DNA of 64,000 nucleotides, from NCBI RefSeq assembly GCF_010731695.1, contig NZ_AP022586.1:4960001-5024000 (forward strand), in the 5' to 3' direction. The translations under genes and the position numbers were made by a program. A model generated the notes under the pieces. The model was not told the origin of the DNA, ran no database searches, and saw only the letters and a program-made list of their open reading frames with translations. This stretch comes from Mycolicibacterium litorale. GTDB lineage: Bacteria > Actinomycetota > Actinomycetes > Mycobacteriales > Mycobacteriaceae. Below, piece by piece: positions 25,692 to 35,047 of the stretch (positions are counted from its first letter, which is position 1; every line of letters begins with the position of its first letter).

Positions 25692-27436
25692 GTCGCACTG
25701 ACATTGATTGCGTCACCGGCTCCCGGCAACCGCACGAACACCCGATTCAGTCCCGGCCGCACCGGAACCTTCACCTGCGGGCCCTCCGAGAGTGCCATCA
25801 TCAGCGAGCCGTCGCTGTTCGCCAGGTAGTTGATCTCGGCCGTCCAGTCCGCCGGCAGCAGCGGCCCGTCCAGCGGCATCCGCACCGGGAAATCGGGCTG
25901 CACCAGATACCCGCACTGCGGCGCGGGCCCCTCTCTGATCGCCCGCACCCATGTCACCAACGCGTCCACCACATGCCCGTTGCGGTCCAGCATCCGCAAC
26001 TCCGTGGTGCTCGACGCGAACTCCGGACGATCGTCGAGCAACGCGAACATGTGGCTCACCATGTTCTCCGGCGCCGCCACCCGCTGCATGATCAGCGGGT
26101 CGACCTCCTGGTCGAGCATCGGCTCGTCGACCTCCGCCAGGCCCGCCCGCACATTCGCCACATACGCCGGCACCGGGCTGTCCCGCCAGATCCGGTCGAA
26201 CGTCACCGTCGAATACAAGCTGCTCGCCACGAAGGCGACGGCCAAGCCGACCACCACCGCGGTACGGCGACGCGACGTGTCCAGCCATCGCGCGCCCGGC
26301 CGGTTCGGCGCGCAGAACCCGACGGCCATCAGCAGCGCCAGCACCACCACCAGATCCGGCAGGTACCGCAGCGTCTGCGCCAATTCGAGCGCGGTGAACC
26401 GCGACGACCGCATCAGGTAGATCGGCACCTGACACGCCACCGCGTAACCCGCCGCGACCGCCCACACCGGCCCGATCCGCTGTTTCCGCGCGAACGACAC
26501 CGCGACGGCGGCCGCCAGCGCCACCCACCCCAGCACCATCACCGCCACCGGCGGCGTCGCCCACGGCGACGCCGGTGCCCATCGCTGCCAATCCCACGGC
26601 CCGCCAACCAGTCCCGGCACGATGCCGTGGGTGAACGACCGTGCCAACAGATCCCACGTCATCGCCAGATCGAAACTCCACCGCTTCTGGTCGACGACGA
26701 GCAGATACACCCCGATCCACGCCGCCGTCACCGCCAGCGCGCCGATCCACAGCCGCAGCCCGCGCCGCCACACCGTCGCCACCGCGGCCCGCTCACCCGT
26801 CACGTACGCCAGCAGCGCGACCACCGCGAACGCCACGAACGGGATCACCGCCGCCTTCTCGAAGAACAACAGCCCGCCGATGTACACGGCCAGAGCCGTC
26901 ACCGCGTACCGCTGCCGCCCCGTCCGCACCAGCAGCACCGCGTCCGCGCACACCCACGCCAACGCCGCGAGCATCGGCAGCGAGTTCAGCGCCGCCGCCC
27001 ACCACGCGAACCCGGGCACCGCCAGGGGTGTGAACAACGCAAAGCTCAACGGCAGCAACAGAACCGGCCGCCACCCCAGGATCACGTACAGCGCGCGCAG
27101 CAACGCCAGCGACGCCAGCAGCTGCAACACCACCAAGCTCAGCGCCGGCAGCACCCACGACCACGGCGCCACCCTGGTGATCGCCCCGGAGATCAGGAAC
27201 GCCGCCGGCATCACGTGGCCGTCGTGGTCGTCGAACAGGAACGACGGCGACAACAACCCCTGCGTGCCGGCCCGCCCGATCAGGATCAGGTCGTCCCAGT
27301 AGAAGTACCCGCCGAACGCGAGCACCGCCCGTACAGCCAGCTGCACCACGATGAGCACAGCGGCGGCACGGGCCACCCGGTTCAGGACTGCCCTGCTCCC
27401 GGATACCCGGCGCCCGCCGCCTGACGTGCCGCCCAC
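25631..27436 (-). CDS. Polytopic membrane protein, GT-C-like (Rv3635-like)
   Basis: About 600 residues with roughly 10-12 transmembrane helices and an extracytoplasmic C-terminal domain of some 170 residues. A DD pair after the first helix (YFYWDDLILIGR) is the pattern of GT-C glycosyltransferases that use polyprenyl-phosphate sugars, though sugar transfer is not shown. GTG 27436 overlaps galE by 55 bp; GTG 27376 would remove the overlap but start inside helix 1. It follows galE as Rv3635 neighbours Rv3634c in M. tuberculosis. Its last codons lie in an 80-bp direct repeat. Confidence 0.8.
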   Translation of the reverse strand: MGGTSGGGRRVSGSRAVLNRVARAAAVLIVVQLAVRAVLAFGGYFYWDDLILIGRAGTQGLLSPSFLFDDHDGHVMPAAFLISGAITRVAPWSWVLPALSLVVLQLLASLALLRALYVILGWRPVLLLPLSFALFTPLAVPGFAWWAAALNSLPMLAALAWVCADAVLLVRTGRQRYAVTALAVYIGGLLFFEKAAVIPFVAFAVVALLAYVTGERAAVATVWRRGLRLWIGALAVTAAWIGVYLLVVDQKRWSFDLAMTWDLLARSFTHGIVPGLVGGPWDWQRWAPASPWATPPVAVMVLGWVALAAAVAVSFARKQRIGPVWAVAAGYAVACQVPIYLMRSSRFTALELAQTLRYLPDLVVVLALLMAVGFCAPNRPGARWLDTSRRRTAVVVGLAVAFVASSLYSTVTFDRIWRDSPVPAYVANVRAGLAEVDEPMLDQEVDPLIMQRVAAPENMVSHMFALLDDRPEFASSTTELRMLDRNGHVVDALVTWVRAIREGPAPQCGYLVQPDFPVRMPLDGPLLPADWTAEINYLANSDGSLMMALSEGPQVKVPVRPGLNRVFVRLPGAGDAINVSATTAALSVCISPGPVGFVAPR

Positions 27437-28371
27437 GCCGAGGACACCATTTCGTCGAGTGAGTGGCGCATCTTCCAGTCGAGGTCACGCGCGGCGAGGT
27501 CGCCGTTGGCGACGATCCGCGCCGGATCACCGGGACGCCGCGGCATGATCTGCGGTTCGAAGTCGACGCCGGTGGCCGCGCGAATAGCGGTCATGATCTC
27601 GCGCACCGAGGTGCCCGCGCCGCTGCCGAGGTTGTAGACCGGCTCCACCGGTTCGCCGTTGTCGAGCCGACGGGCCGCGGCGACGTGCGCGAGAGCGACA
27701 TCGCTCACGTCGACGTAGTCGCGCACGCAGGTGCCGTCGGGGGTGGGGTAGTCGTCGCCGTTGATGCGGGGCGTCTCACCGCGGTAGAGCATGTCGAAGA
27801 CCAGCGGGAAAAGGTTGTGCGGGCTCTTGTCGAACAGCTCGGTCGACCCCGACCCGACGACGTTGAAGTACCGCAGGCTGGTGTGACGCAGCCCGGACGC
27901 CCGCCCGGCGTCGCGCAGCAGCCACTCGCCGATCAGCTTGGTCTCGCCGTACGGGGACTCCGGCCGGGTGGGTGTGGACTCGTCGACCTGCTGGCCGTCC
28001 GGGGTGCCGTAGGTGGCGGCGCTCGAGGAGAACACGATCCTGTCGACGCCGACGGTGTCCATCGCCTTGAGCAGCGTGACCATCGCCGACACGTTCTGCT
28101 CGTAGGTGTGCAGGGGGCGCTGCACCGAGACCCCGGCGTATTTGTAGCCGGCGATGTGGATGACGCCGGTGACGGCGTGTTCACGCAGCGTCTGCTCGAC
28201 CAGTGCGGCGTCGAGCAGGGTGCCGCGCACGAACGGCACGGACTCCGGCACGAACTGCTCCAGCCCGGTGGACAGGTCGTCGATCACCACGACAGGCAGG
28301 TCAGCCTCGCCCAGCGCGCGCACGACGTGCGAGCCGATGTATCCGGCTCCGCCGGTGACCAGCCACGTCAT
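27382..28371 (-). CDS. galE: UDP-glucose 4-epimerase
   Basis: 329-residue extended SDR epimerase interconverting UDP-Glc and UDP-Gal (or N-acetyl forms). The NAD-binding GGAGYIGSH lies at about residues 7-15, the catalytic SSSAATYG Ser/Thr near 118 and YxxxK as YGETK near 143-147; RPGDPARIVA is near the C-terminus. ATG 28371 follows an excellent AAGGAGG ribosome site and overlaps the stop of the upstream membrane gene (ATGA). Rv3634c (galE1) ortholog; UDP-Gal feeds arabinogalactan synthesis. Confidence 0.94.
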   Translation of the reverse strand: MTWLVTGGAGYIGSHVVRALGEADLPVVVIDDLSTGLEQFVPESVPFVRGTLLDAALVEQTLREHAVTGVIHIAGYKYAGVSVQRPLHTYEQNVSAMVTLLKAMDTVGVDRIVFSSSAATYGTPDGQQVDESTPTRPESPYGETKLIGEWLLRDAGRASGLRHTSLRYFNVVGSGSTELFDKSPHNLFPLVFDMLYRGETPRINGDDYPTPDGTCVRDYVDVSDVALAHVAAARRLDNGEPVEPVYNLGSGAGTSVREIMTAIRAATGVDFEPQIMPRRPGDPARIVANGDLAARDLDWKMRHSLDEMVSSAWAARQAAGAGYPGAGQS

Positions 28372-29648
28372 GTTGTCCTCCTTCGTCGAACACGCAGGAT
28401 ATGCGCACGGTCGTTCGTGCCTGCAAGCCCGGCGAGGTGCACGGCGATCCCGACCACCGGACCGCACAGCAGCGCCACCACGGTCCTGGTCTCCAGATCC
28501 AGCGGCAGCAGCAGCAACAGCACCGCAGCCACTGTCGCACCCACCCAGCCGATCGCGTACGTGCGGTGCATGGCCGCGGCGACCGTCGCGGCGCCGGTCA
28601 GCGTCAGCAGCGCGATCGCCACCGCGGCCGCGGTCAGCCAGGCCAGCAGCGCGCCGTCGGCCCGGTACTGCTCACCGAAACCCGCTCGCAGCAGCCACGG
28701 CCCCAGCAGGCCCGCGGCGACCACGCCGACCACACCGATGCCGAGCACCACCGCCGCCGGCGCGATGAGTGCGCGCAGGCGGGCGGTGCGCTGATCGACG
28801 AAGTGGGCGATCAGGTTCCCCTGCATCGCGGTCAGCGGCACCAGCAGCGGCGCGCGGGTCAGCGTCACGGCGAGGATCACCACCCCGCCGGTGGCGCCCA
28901 GATCGTCCGACGTGGCCTGCAGCAGGACGGGGAAGCCCATCACCAGGACCGCGCTGGCGCCCGCGGCGGCGATGGAATGTGCGGCACCGCGCAGGAACGT
29001 CGCCGTGCTGCCCGGCGTCCGCAGCCGCGCGGCGGCGCGGGTGGCGGGGGAGCAGGCGAGCAGCAGCAGCCAGGCGATCGCGCCGCCGACCGTCGCCCAC
29101 AGGAATCCGCCGAGACCCCAGCCGACGACGAAGGTGGCCACGGCCACCAGCACGCGGATCACCGCGTCGGTCACCATCAGCGCCCCGTACTGGGTCCACA
29201 GGTTCGTCCCCGCCAGCATTCCCAGCAGTGTGGCGTGCAGACAGAAGCCGGCCAGCCCGGCGCTGAGCAGCAGCACCGAAAGCCATTGCGCGGCAACGAA
29301 TACGTGGCCGACCCACAGCGGCGACGTCGCGATGATCAGCATGGCCGCGACGACGGCGACCACCGCCGCGACCCGCATGGGACGGGTGTGCGGGCCGTCG
29401 GGCGGATGGTCGGCCCGCGCGTCGCGGACTTCCCGTGTCGCCTCCTGCAGCAGGCCGAACGCCGCGCCGCTGGCCAGGCCGAACGCTCCCCAGAACACGC
29501 CGAAGACCGAGAAACCCGCGGGTTCGAGATCGCGTGCGGCCAGGTAGAGCACCGCGTACCCGCACATCGCGGTCACGGCGGTCGCCACACCCACCCGCGC
29601 CACGCTGCTCCGCGTGACCGGGCCGGTCGACGGCGCCGCGTCGGTCAC
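28368..29648 (-). CDS. Polysaccharide flippase-like membrane protein (Rv3630-like)
   Basis: 426-residue protein with about 12 hydrophobic helices, resembling MATE/MOP-superfamily polysaccharide exporters such as Rv3630. No catalytic motif is seen. GTG 29648 overlaps the aminopeptidase stop as GTGA. It sits between a peptidase and galE in a tightly overlapped operon, so export of a lipid-linked glycan or peptide product is a reasonable inference, but the substrate is unknown. Confidence 0.75.
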   Translation of the reverse strand: MTDAAPSTGPVTRSSVARVGVATAVTAMCGYAVLYLAARDLEPAGFSVFGVFWGAFGLASGAAFGLLQEATREVRDARADHPPDGPHTRPMRVAAVVAVVAAMLIIATSPLWVGHVFVAAQWLSVLLLSAGLAGFCLHATLLGMLAGTNLWTQYGALMVTDAVIRVLVAVATFVVGWGLGGFLWATVGGAIAWLLLLACSPATRAAARLRTPGSTATFLRGAAHSIAAAGASAVLVMGFPVLLQATSDDLGATGGVVILAVTLTRAPLLVPLTAMQGNLIAHFVDQRTARLRALIAPAAVVLGIGVVGVVAAGLLGPWLLRAGFGEQYRADGALLAWLTAAAVAIALLTLTGAATVAAAMHRTYAIGWVGATVAAVLLLLLPLDLETRTVVALLCGPVVGIAVHLAGLAGTNDRAHILRVRRRRTT

Positions 29649-30973
29649 AGCCTCGGCAGATCCTTCGCGTAGAGCCAGGCGTCCCACAGCGGGCGCAGCG
29701 ACTCGTCGGTGTAGTTGGCCGCCAACCCGGTGAAGTCGTCGGTGAACGCGGTGCCGTGGCGGTGCCGCGCTGTCCAGTCCTGCAGCAGGGCGAAGAACTT
29801 CTCGTCACCGATGCGGGTGCGCAGGACGTGCAGGGTCAGCGCGCCCCGCTTGTACACCCGGTCGTCGAACATGTCCGCCGGGCCGGGGTCGGCGAGCAGT
29901 AGATCCTGGGGCAGGTCGGCCAGCCGTGCGTGATAGTGGTGTGCCCACTCGCCGGCGCTGCGGCCGCCGGAGTTCTCCGACCACAGCCATTCGGCGTAAC
30001 ACGCGAAACCCTCGTGCAGCCAGATGTCGCGCCAGCGCCGCACGGTGACGGAGTTGCCGAACCACTGGTGGGCCAGTTCGTGGGCGATCAGCCGCTCGGA
30101 CCGCCGTGTGCCGTTGCAGTGGTTGGCGCCGAAGATCGAGATGCCCTGGGCCTCCAGCGGTATCTCGAGGTCGTCGTCGGTCACCACCACGGTGTAGCCG
30201 CTCGCCAGTGGATACGGCCCGAACAGTTTGACGAACAGCTTCATCATCTGCGGCTGGCGGCCGAAGTCGTGGTCGAAGTGGCGGCGCAGCCGCGCGGGTA
30301 GCGCAGCCTGTATGGGCACCGGCGTCTTCGCCAGCCGGTGCATGTCGTACATGCCGATCTGCAGGGTGATCAGGTAGGTCGACGTCGGTTCGGGCTGCTC
30401 GTAGGTCCACACGGTGTGACCGGCCCGCGCGCGCCGAGACGCCAACTCGCCGTTGGCGATCGCGCGGTACGGGCTGTCGGTGCTGATCTGGATGCGGTAG
30501 CTGGCCTTGGAGCTCGGGTGATCGTCGCACGGGAACCACGAGGCCGCCCCGTTGGGCTGTCCGGCGACCAGCGCGCCGTTCGTCAGCTCCTCGAATCCGA
30601 CGTCACCCCAGAGGGATTCGATCGGTTCAGGGGTGCCGTTGTACCGGACCTCCACCACGAGCGCCGCCCCGGCGGGCAACGGCGACGGCAACTCGACCCG
30701 CAGCTTGTCGTGCGCGCAGGAAAACCGTGCCGGCCGCCTGCCGTTGACGGCCACCTTCGTCACCTTGAGGTTGTCGGCCAGATCGAGGGTGAAGGTCCGC
30801 AGCGCGGCCAGCGTGACGGCGGTGATGGTCGCCGAACCGGACAGCCGGTTGATCGAGACCTTGTACTCCAGGTCGAGTTCGTAGCGCGACACCCGGTACC
30901 CGAAATTGCCGGTCTCGGGCAGGTAGGGATCGATGATCGCCGCGGCGCTACTCGTCTTCTTCGAACGCGTCAC
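29645..30973 (-). CDS. M1-family metallopeptidase
   Basis: 442-residue M1 peptidase (gluzincin). The zinc site is complete: HELAHQWFGN then WLHEGFACYAE, giving HExxH-18-E. The substrate motif GAMEN is replaced by the variant PLEAQG, common in short bacterial M1 proteins. It lacks the large C-terminal helical domain of classical PepN (about 860 residues). No signal peptide is seen. GTG 30973 overlaps the synthetase stop (GTGA). Its link to a Pls-type synthetase recalls the Streptomyces poly-lysine-degrading aminopeptidase, which is also an M1 enzyme. Confidence 0.9.
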   Translation of the reverse strand: MTRSKKTSSAAAIIDPYLPETGNFGYRVSRYELDLEYKVSINRLSGSATITAVTLAALRTFTLDLADNLKVTKVAVNGRRPARFSCAHDKLRVELPSPLPAGAALVVEVRYNGTPEPIESLWGDVGFEELTNGALVAGQPNGAASWFPCDDHPSSKASYRIQISTDSPYRAIANGELASRRARAGHTVWTYEQPEPTSTYLITLQIGMYDMHRLAKTPVPIQAALPARLRRHFDHDFGRQPQMMKLFVKLFGPYPLASGYTVVVTDDDLEIPLEAQGISIFGANHCNGTRRSERLIAHELAHQWFGNSVTVRRWRDIWLHEGFACYAEWLWSENSGGRSAGEWAHHYHARLADLPQDLLLADPGPADMFDDRVYKRGALTLHVLRTRIGDEKFFALLQDWTARHRHGTAFTDDFTGLAANYTDESLRPLWDAWLYAKDLPRL

Positions 30974-33900
30974 GCGGCGGAGTCCTCGGGGCTGCGGCTT
31001 GTCCGCTTCTTCTTCGCCGCGCCCTCACCGCGCTTCTTGCGCAACACATCCCACGGAGCGATCGGGTTGCCCTGCCACCGGGTGGAGGCGGGCACCTCGT
31101 CGCCGCGCATGACGAGCGACCCCGGCCCCACCGTCGCACCCGCACCGAGGCGGGCCGCCGGCAGCGCCACACAGTGCGGGCCCAGCGTGGCGCCGTCGTC
31201 GAGGACGACGGTGTCCATCCGCATGATGCGGTCGTGGAAGAGGTGGGTCTGCACCACGCACCCGCGGTTGACGGTGGCGCCCGCACCGAGCGTGACGAGA
31301 TCCGCCTCCGGCAGCCAGTACGTCTCGCACCAGACGCCGCGGCCGATTTTCGCGCCGAGGCCGCGCAGCCACAGGTTCATCACCGGTGTGCCGCTGGCGG
31401 CGCGGGCGAACCAGGGCGCGGCGACCGTCTCGACGAACGTGTCGGACACCTCGTTGCGCCACACGAACGACGACCACAGCGGGTGTTCGATCGCCTCGAT
31501 TCGCCCGATGACCACGCGTTTGGCGAGGACGGCGATACCGCCGGCCACCGCACCGGCGACCAGCAGGACCACACCGCCGAGCAGCACCGTCCACAGGTAC
31601 CCGAGATGAACGATCAACGCCTGCAACGAGAGCAGCACGCCGACGCCGATCGCGAACGTGACGATGACGGGGATGAGCCGGCAGGTCTCGACCGCCGCGC
31701 GCATCGCCTTGAGGCGGGGCGAGGGATGGAAGGTGCGCAGCGCGTCGGCCGCGGTGGGCTGCCGCCGCAGCCGCACCGGCGGGCTGCCCAACCACGACGA
31801 GCCGGCCTTGGCCTTGCGCGGCGTCGCCGACAGCACCGCCACCAGACCGTCGTCGGGCACTTTGCGGCCGGGCTGAGTGATGCCCGAGTTGCCGAGGAAC
31901 GCGCGCCTGCCGATGGTCGCCTTGGCGACGTGGATCCAGCCGCCGCCCAGTTCGTAGGACGCCACCATGGTGTCGTCGGCGAGGAACGCGCCGTCCTCGA
32001 CGACGGTGAATTTCGGGGTGAACAGCGCCGTCGAGATCTCCGTGCCGTCGCCCACCTGCGCACCGAGCGCCCGCAGCCAGCCCGGGGTCAGCAGGCTGGC
32101 GTACAGCGGGAACAGGTAGGTGCGGGCGGCGTCGAGGAGGCGTTCGGTGGCCCAGACCTGCCAGCCGATCCGGCTGCGCACCGGGTGGTAGCCCTCCCGT
32201 AGCCCGAGCGACAACAGGCGTACGCCCGCCACCGTCAACGCGGCGTAGGTGAGCAGCGCGGCCAGCGTGGCGACCGGGGTCCACAGCAGCGCAGGCAGGA
32301 CCGCGTCGAGCACCGAGGTGGTGTGCCGGACACCCCAGCCGATGACGGTCAGGCCGACCGCGAGCGCCGTCAGCGGCAGCCCCGCGAGCAGGACCGACGT
32401 CACCCCGTAGACCGCCACCCATAGCGCGGCGCGCGGCGGGCGGTGGCTCGGCCACGGGTGGCGGGCCTTGCCCGACTTCACCGCGGGTGAACCTGTCCAG
32501 TACTGCCCGTTCTTGACCTTGCCGACTACGGCCGATCCGGCGGCCACATCGGCGTTCTTGCCGATTACCGCGCCGGGTAGCAGGGTGGTCCGCGCGCCGA
32601 TGGTCGCGTCGTTGCCGATGGTGATGTGCCCGACGTGGAAATGGTCGCCGTCGACCCAGTGGCCGGAGAGGTCGACCTCCGGTTCGATCGAGGCGCGGTG
32701 GCCGATCTTGAGCATGCCGGTCACCGGGGGCGGCGAGTGCAGGTCCACTCCCTTGCCGACCGAATTGCCAAGGGCGCGGGCGTAGTACACCATCCACGGC
32801 GCACCGGCGAGGTTCTCGGCACCGCTGGCCTGCGCCAGCCGTTCGGTCAGCCACACCCGCAGGTGCACCGCTCCGCCGCGGCGGTAGGTGCCCGGCTGCA
32901 GGTTGCCCAGCAGCATGCGCGCGAACAACACCGCGATCCCCATCCGACCGATGGGGGAGACGAACAGCACGAAGCCCGCCAACACCACCCACCAGTTCAG
33001 CGGAACCACCCACGACACCAGCGAGAGCTCGGCGGCGACGTTGTTGAGCAACGCCAGCCACACCACCCACTGCAGACCGGTCAGCGTGGCCAGCGGCAAC
33101 GACAGCGCCACCTGCGCGGCCTGCGTCAACCGCGGTGTCGGCGCGACGTCGCGGGTGACCACTTGCGCGGGCGGGTCCAGTTCGTCGAGGTAGCCGGCCA
33201 GCGAGCCGAGGCGCGGGTGGTCGTAGAGGTCAGCCACCGTCACCGTCGGGTAGCGCCGCCGCAGCGCCGCCACCAGCTGGGCCGCCGTCAGCGAGCCGCC
33301 GCCGCACGCGAAGAAGTCCGCCTCCGGACCGTCCACGGGTGCGGCCAGCACGTCGCGCCACAGCGCCGCCAGCCAGCCCATCGTCCCGCCTAGCTCCGGG
33401 GCTTCGTCCTCGGCGCCCTCGACCGGCCACGGCAGCGCGTCGCGGTCGACCTTGCCCGAGGTGCGGGTGGGCAGTGCGTCGACCCGCACGAGCCGCGGCA
33501 CCAGCGCCGCGGGCAGCGCCTCGGCGAGCGCGGCGCGCGCGGCGTCCAGATCGAACGACGGGTCGGCACTGGCGATGTAGCCGACCAGCAGCGGCGTGCC
33601 GCCGGCGGTGCGGCGCACGGCCGCCGCGCCACCGCTGACACCGGGCAGGTGCACCAGCGCGGAGTCGACCTCCCCGAGTTCGATGCGCCGGCCGCCGACC
33701 TTGACCTGATCGTCGGCGCGGCCGAGGAAGTACAGGCCCTCGGGCGCCAACCGCACCAGGTCGCCGCTGCGGTACGCGCGCTCCCAGCCCAGCGTCGGCA
33801 TCGGGGCGTACTTCTCGGCGTCCTTGTCCGGATCGAGGTAGCGGGCCAGCCCGACCCCGCCGATGACCAGTTCGCCGACCTCGCCGTCGGCGACCGGCAT

Positions 33901-34905
33901 CCCGTCCTTGTCGACGACCGCCAGATCCCAGCCGGGCAGCGGCAACCCGATGCTCACCGGGCTGCGCCCGTCGAGGCGCGCCGCGCACGCCACCACGGTC
34001 GCCTCGGTGGGCCCGTAGGTGTTCCACACCTCGCGCCCGTCGACCGCGAGACGCTCCGCAAGCTCCGGAGGGCAGGCCTCGCCACCGAAGATCAGCAGCC
34101 GGACGGCTTCAAGGGCCTCGGCCGGCCACAGCGCTGCGAGGGTCGGCACCGTCGAGACGACCGTGATGTCGCGCGACACCAGCCACGGACCAAGGTCCAT
34201 GCCGCTGCGCACCAGCGAGCGCGGTGCCGGCACCAGGCAGGCGCCGTGCCGCCACGCCAGCCACATCTCCTCGCACGACGCGTCGAACGCCACCGACAGC
34301 CCGGCCAGCACCCGGTCGCCGGGGCCCAGCGGATTGTCGGTGAGGAACATCTTCGCCTCGGCGTCGACGAAGGCGGCCGCGCTGCGGTGGGTGACGGCCA
34401 CACCCTTGGGCACCCCGGTGGACCCGGAGGTGAAGATGATCCACGCGTCGTCGCGGCTCAGCGGGGCCACCGCCCGCCACCCGCGGGACGAGCCCGGCCC
34501 TCGGACGAGCCCCTGTTCGGTGATGACGGCGACGACGTTGGCCTCGCTGAAGACCAGGTGCGCGCGTTCGTCGGGATCGTCGGCGTCGACCGGCACGTAG
34601 GCGGCACCGGTGGCCAACGCGGACAGGATCGCGACGTAGAGGGCGTAGGTGCCCGAGGGCATCCGGATGCCGATGCGGTCGCCTCGGCCGATACCGCGGG
34701 CGGCCAGCCACTCGACGCTGTCCTCGATGTCGGCGACCAACTCGGAGTAGGTGAGCTGGACGGTGCCGTCGTCGATGGCCGGCGCATCGGGATACCGGGC
34801 GGCGGTGTCGTACAGGATGTCGACGAGGGTGCGCGGCGCGGCAGCGAAATTCGACTGAAGGTACTGATGGGGAATGTGGGCGCCCGGAACCGCTGCTGTC
34901 ACCAC
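30970..34905 (-). CDS. Pls/PosA-type nonribosomal peptide synthetase (A-PCP-membrane domains)
   Basis: 1311 residues. An adenylation domain occupies about 25-505 (core A3 FTSGSTGVPKG at 158-168; YGPTE; GRADDQVKVGG; A10 lysine in SGKVDRD). A carrier domain follows, with the phosphopantetheine serine at Ser538 (GGGSLTAA). Then come three tandem regions with about six transmembrane helices and left-handed beta-helix acyltransferase-like repeats (GNDATIGARTTLLPGAVIGK). No condensation or thioesterase domain is present. This is the plan of epsilon-poly-lysine synthetase Pls, which makes isopeptide-linked homopolymers of a basic amino acid. GTG 34905 or 34902 is the start. First gene of a five-gene overlapped operon. 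Confidence 0.9.
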   Translation of the reverse strand: MVTAAVPGAHIPHQYLQSNFAAAPRTLVDILYDTAARYPDAPAIDDGTVQLTYSELVADIEDSVEWLAARGIGRGDRIGIRMPSGTYALYVAILSALATGAAYVPVDADDPDERAHLVFSEANVVAVITEQGLVRGPGSSRGWRAVAPLSRDDAWIIFTSGSTGVPKGVAVTHRSAAAFVDAEAKMFLTDNPLGPGDRVLAGLSVAFDASCEEMWLAWRHGACLVPAPRSLVRSGMDLGPWLVSRDITVVSTVPTLAALWPAEALEAVRLLIFGGEACPPELAERLAVDGREVWNTYGPTEATVVACAARLDGRSPVSIGLPLPGWDLAVVDKDGMPVADGEVGELVIGGVGLARYLDPDKDAEKYAPMPTLGWERAYRSGDLVRLAPEGLYFLGRADDQVKVGGRRIELGEVDSALVHLPGVSGGAAAVRRTAGGTPLLVGYIASADPSFDLDAARAALAEALPAALVPRLVRVDALPTRTSGKVDRDALPWPVEGAEDEAPELGGTMGWLAALWRDVLAAPVDGPEADFFACGGGSLTAAQLVAALRRRYPTVTVADLYDHPRLGSLAGYLDELDPPAQVVTRDVAPTPRLTQAAQVALSLPLATLTGLQWVVWLALLNNVAAELSLVSWVVPLNWWVVLAGFVLFVSPIGRMGIAVLFARMLLGNLQPGTYRRGGAVHLRVWLTERLAQASGAENLAGAPWMVYYARALGNSVGKGVDLHSPPPVTGMLKIGHRASIEPEVDLSGHWVDGDHFHVGHITIGNDATIGARTTLLPGAVIGKNADVAAGSAVVGKVKNGQYWTGSPAVKSGKARHPWPSHRPPRAALWVAVYGVTSVLLAGLPLTALAVGLTVIGWGVRHTTSVLDAVLPALLWTPVATLAALLTYAALTVAGVRLLSLGLREGYHPVRSRIGWQVWATERLLDAARTYLFPLYASLLTPGWLRALGAQVGDGTEISTALFTPKFTVVEDGAFLADDTMVASYELGGGWIHVAKATIGRRAFLGNSGITQPGRKVPDDGLVAVLSATPRKAKAGSSWLGSPPVRLRRQPTAADALRTFHPSPRLKAMRAAVETCRLIPVIVTFAIGVGVLLSLQALIVHLGYLWTVLLGGVVLLVAGAVAGGIAVLAKRVVIGRIEAIEHPLWSSFVWRNEVSDTFVETVAAPWFARAASGTPVMNLWLRGLGAKIGRGVWCETYWLPEADLVTLGAGATVNRGCVVQTHLFHDRIMRMDTVVLDDGATLGPHCVALPAARLGAGATVGPGSLVMRGDEVPASTRWQGNPIAPWDVLRKKRGEGAAKKKRTSRSPEDSAA

Positions 34906-35047
34906 TTCAAACTACTAAGCAGCCCGCCCGACGAACCGCACGGCGCGAGCGCCGGGTGGTGACAATTGGGTCAAGGCGGGTATCCCCCCGCCGGGACAGC
35001 AGTATCGGACCCCGATTGGCCTGTCCGGCGACGGCCGGGCACAATCG
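34906..35047. other. Intergenic DNA between the divergent synthetase and terC riboswitch
   Basis: About 140 bases that must hold the promoters of both the synthetase operon and terC. An A/T-rich patch at 34907-34918 just upstream of the synthetase start could contain a -10 element, but I cannot assign hexamers with confidence. No coding potential. Confidence 0.4.

Noticed and set aside
25973..27424. 483-codon plus-strand frame opposite the Rv3635-like gene
   Set aside because: Composition is almost entirely Arg, His, Pro and Gln; the minus-strand frame encodes a regular membrane protein. A shadow.
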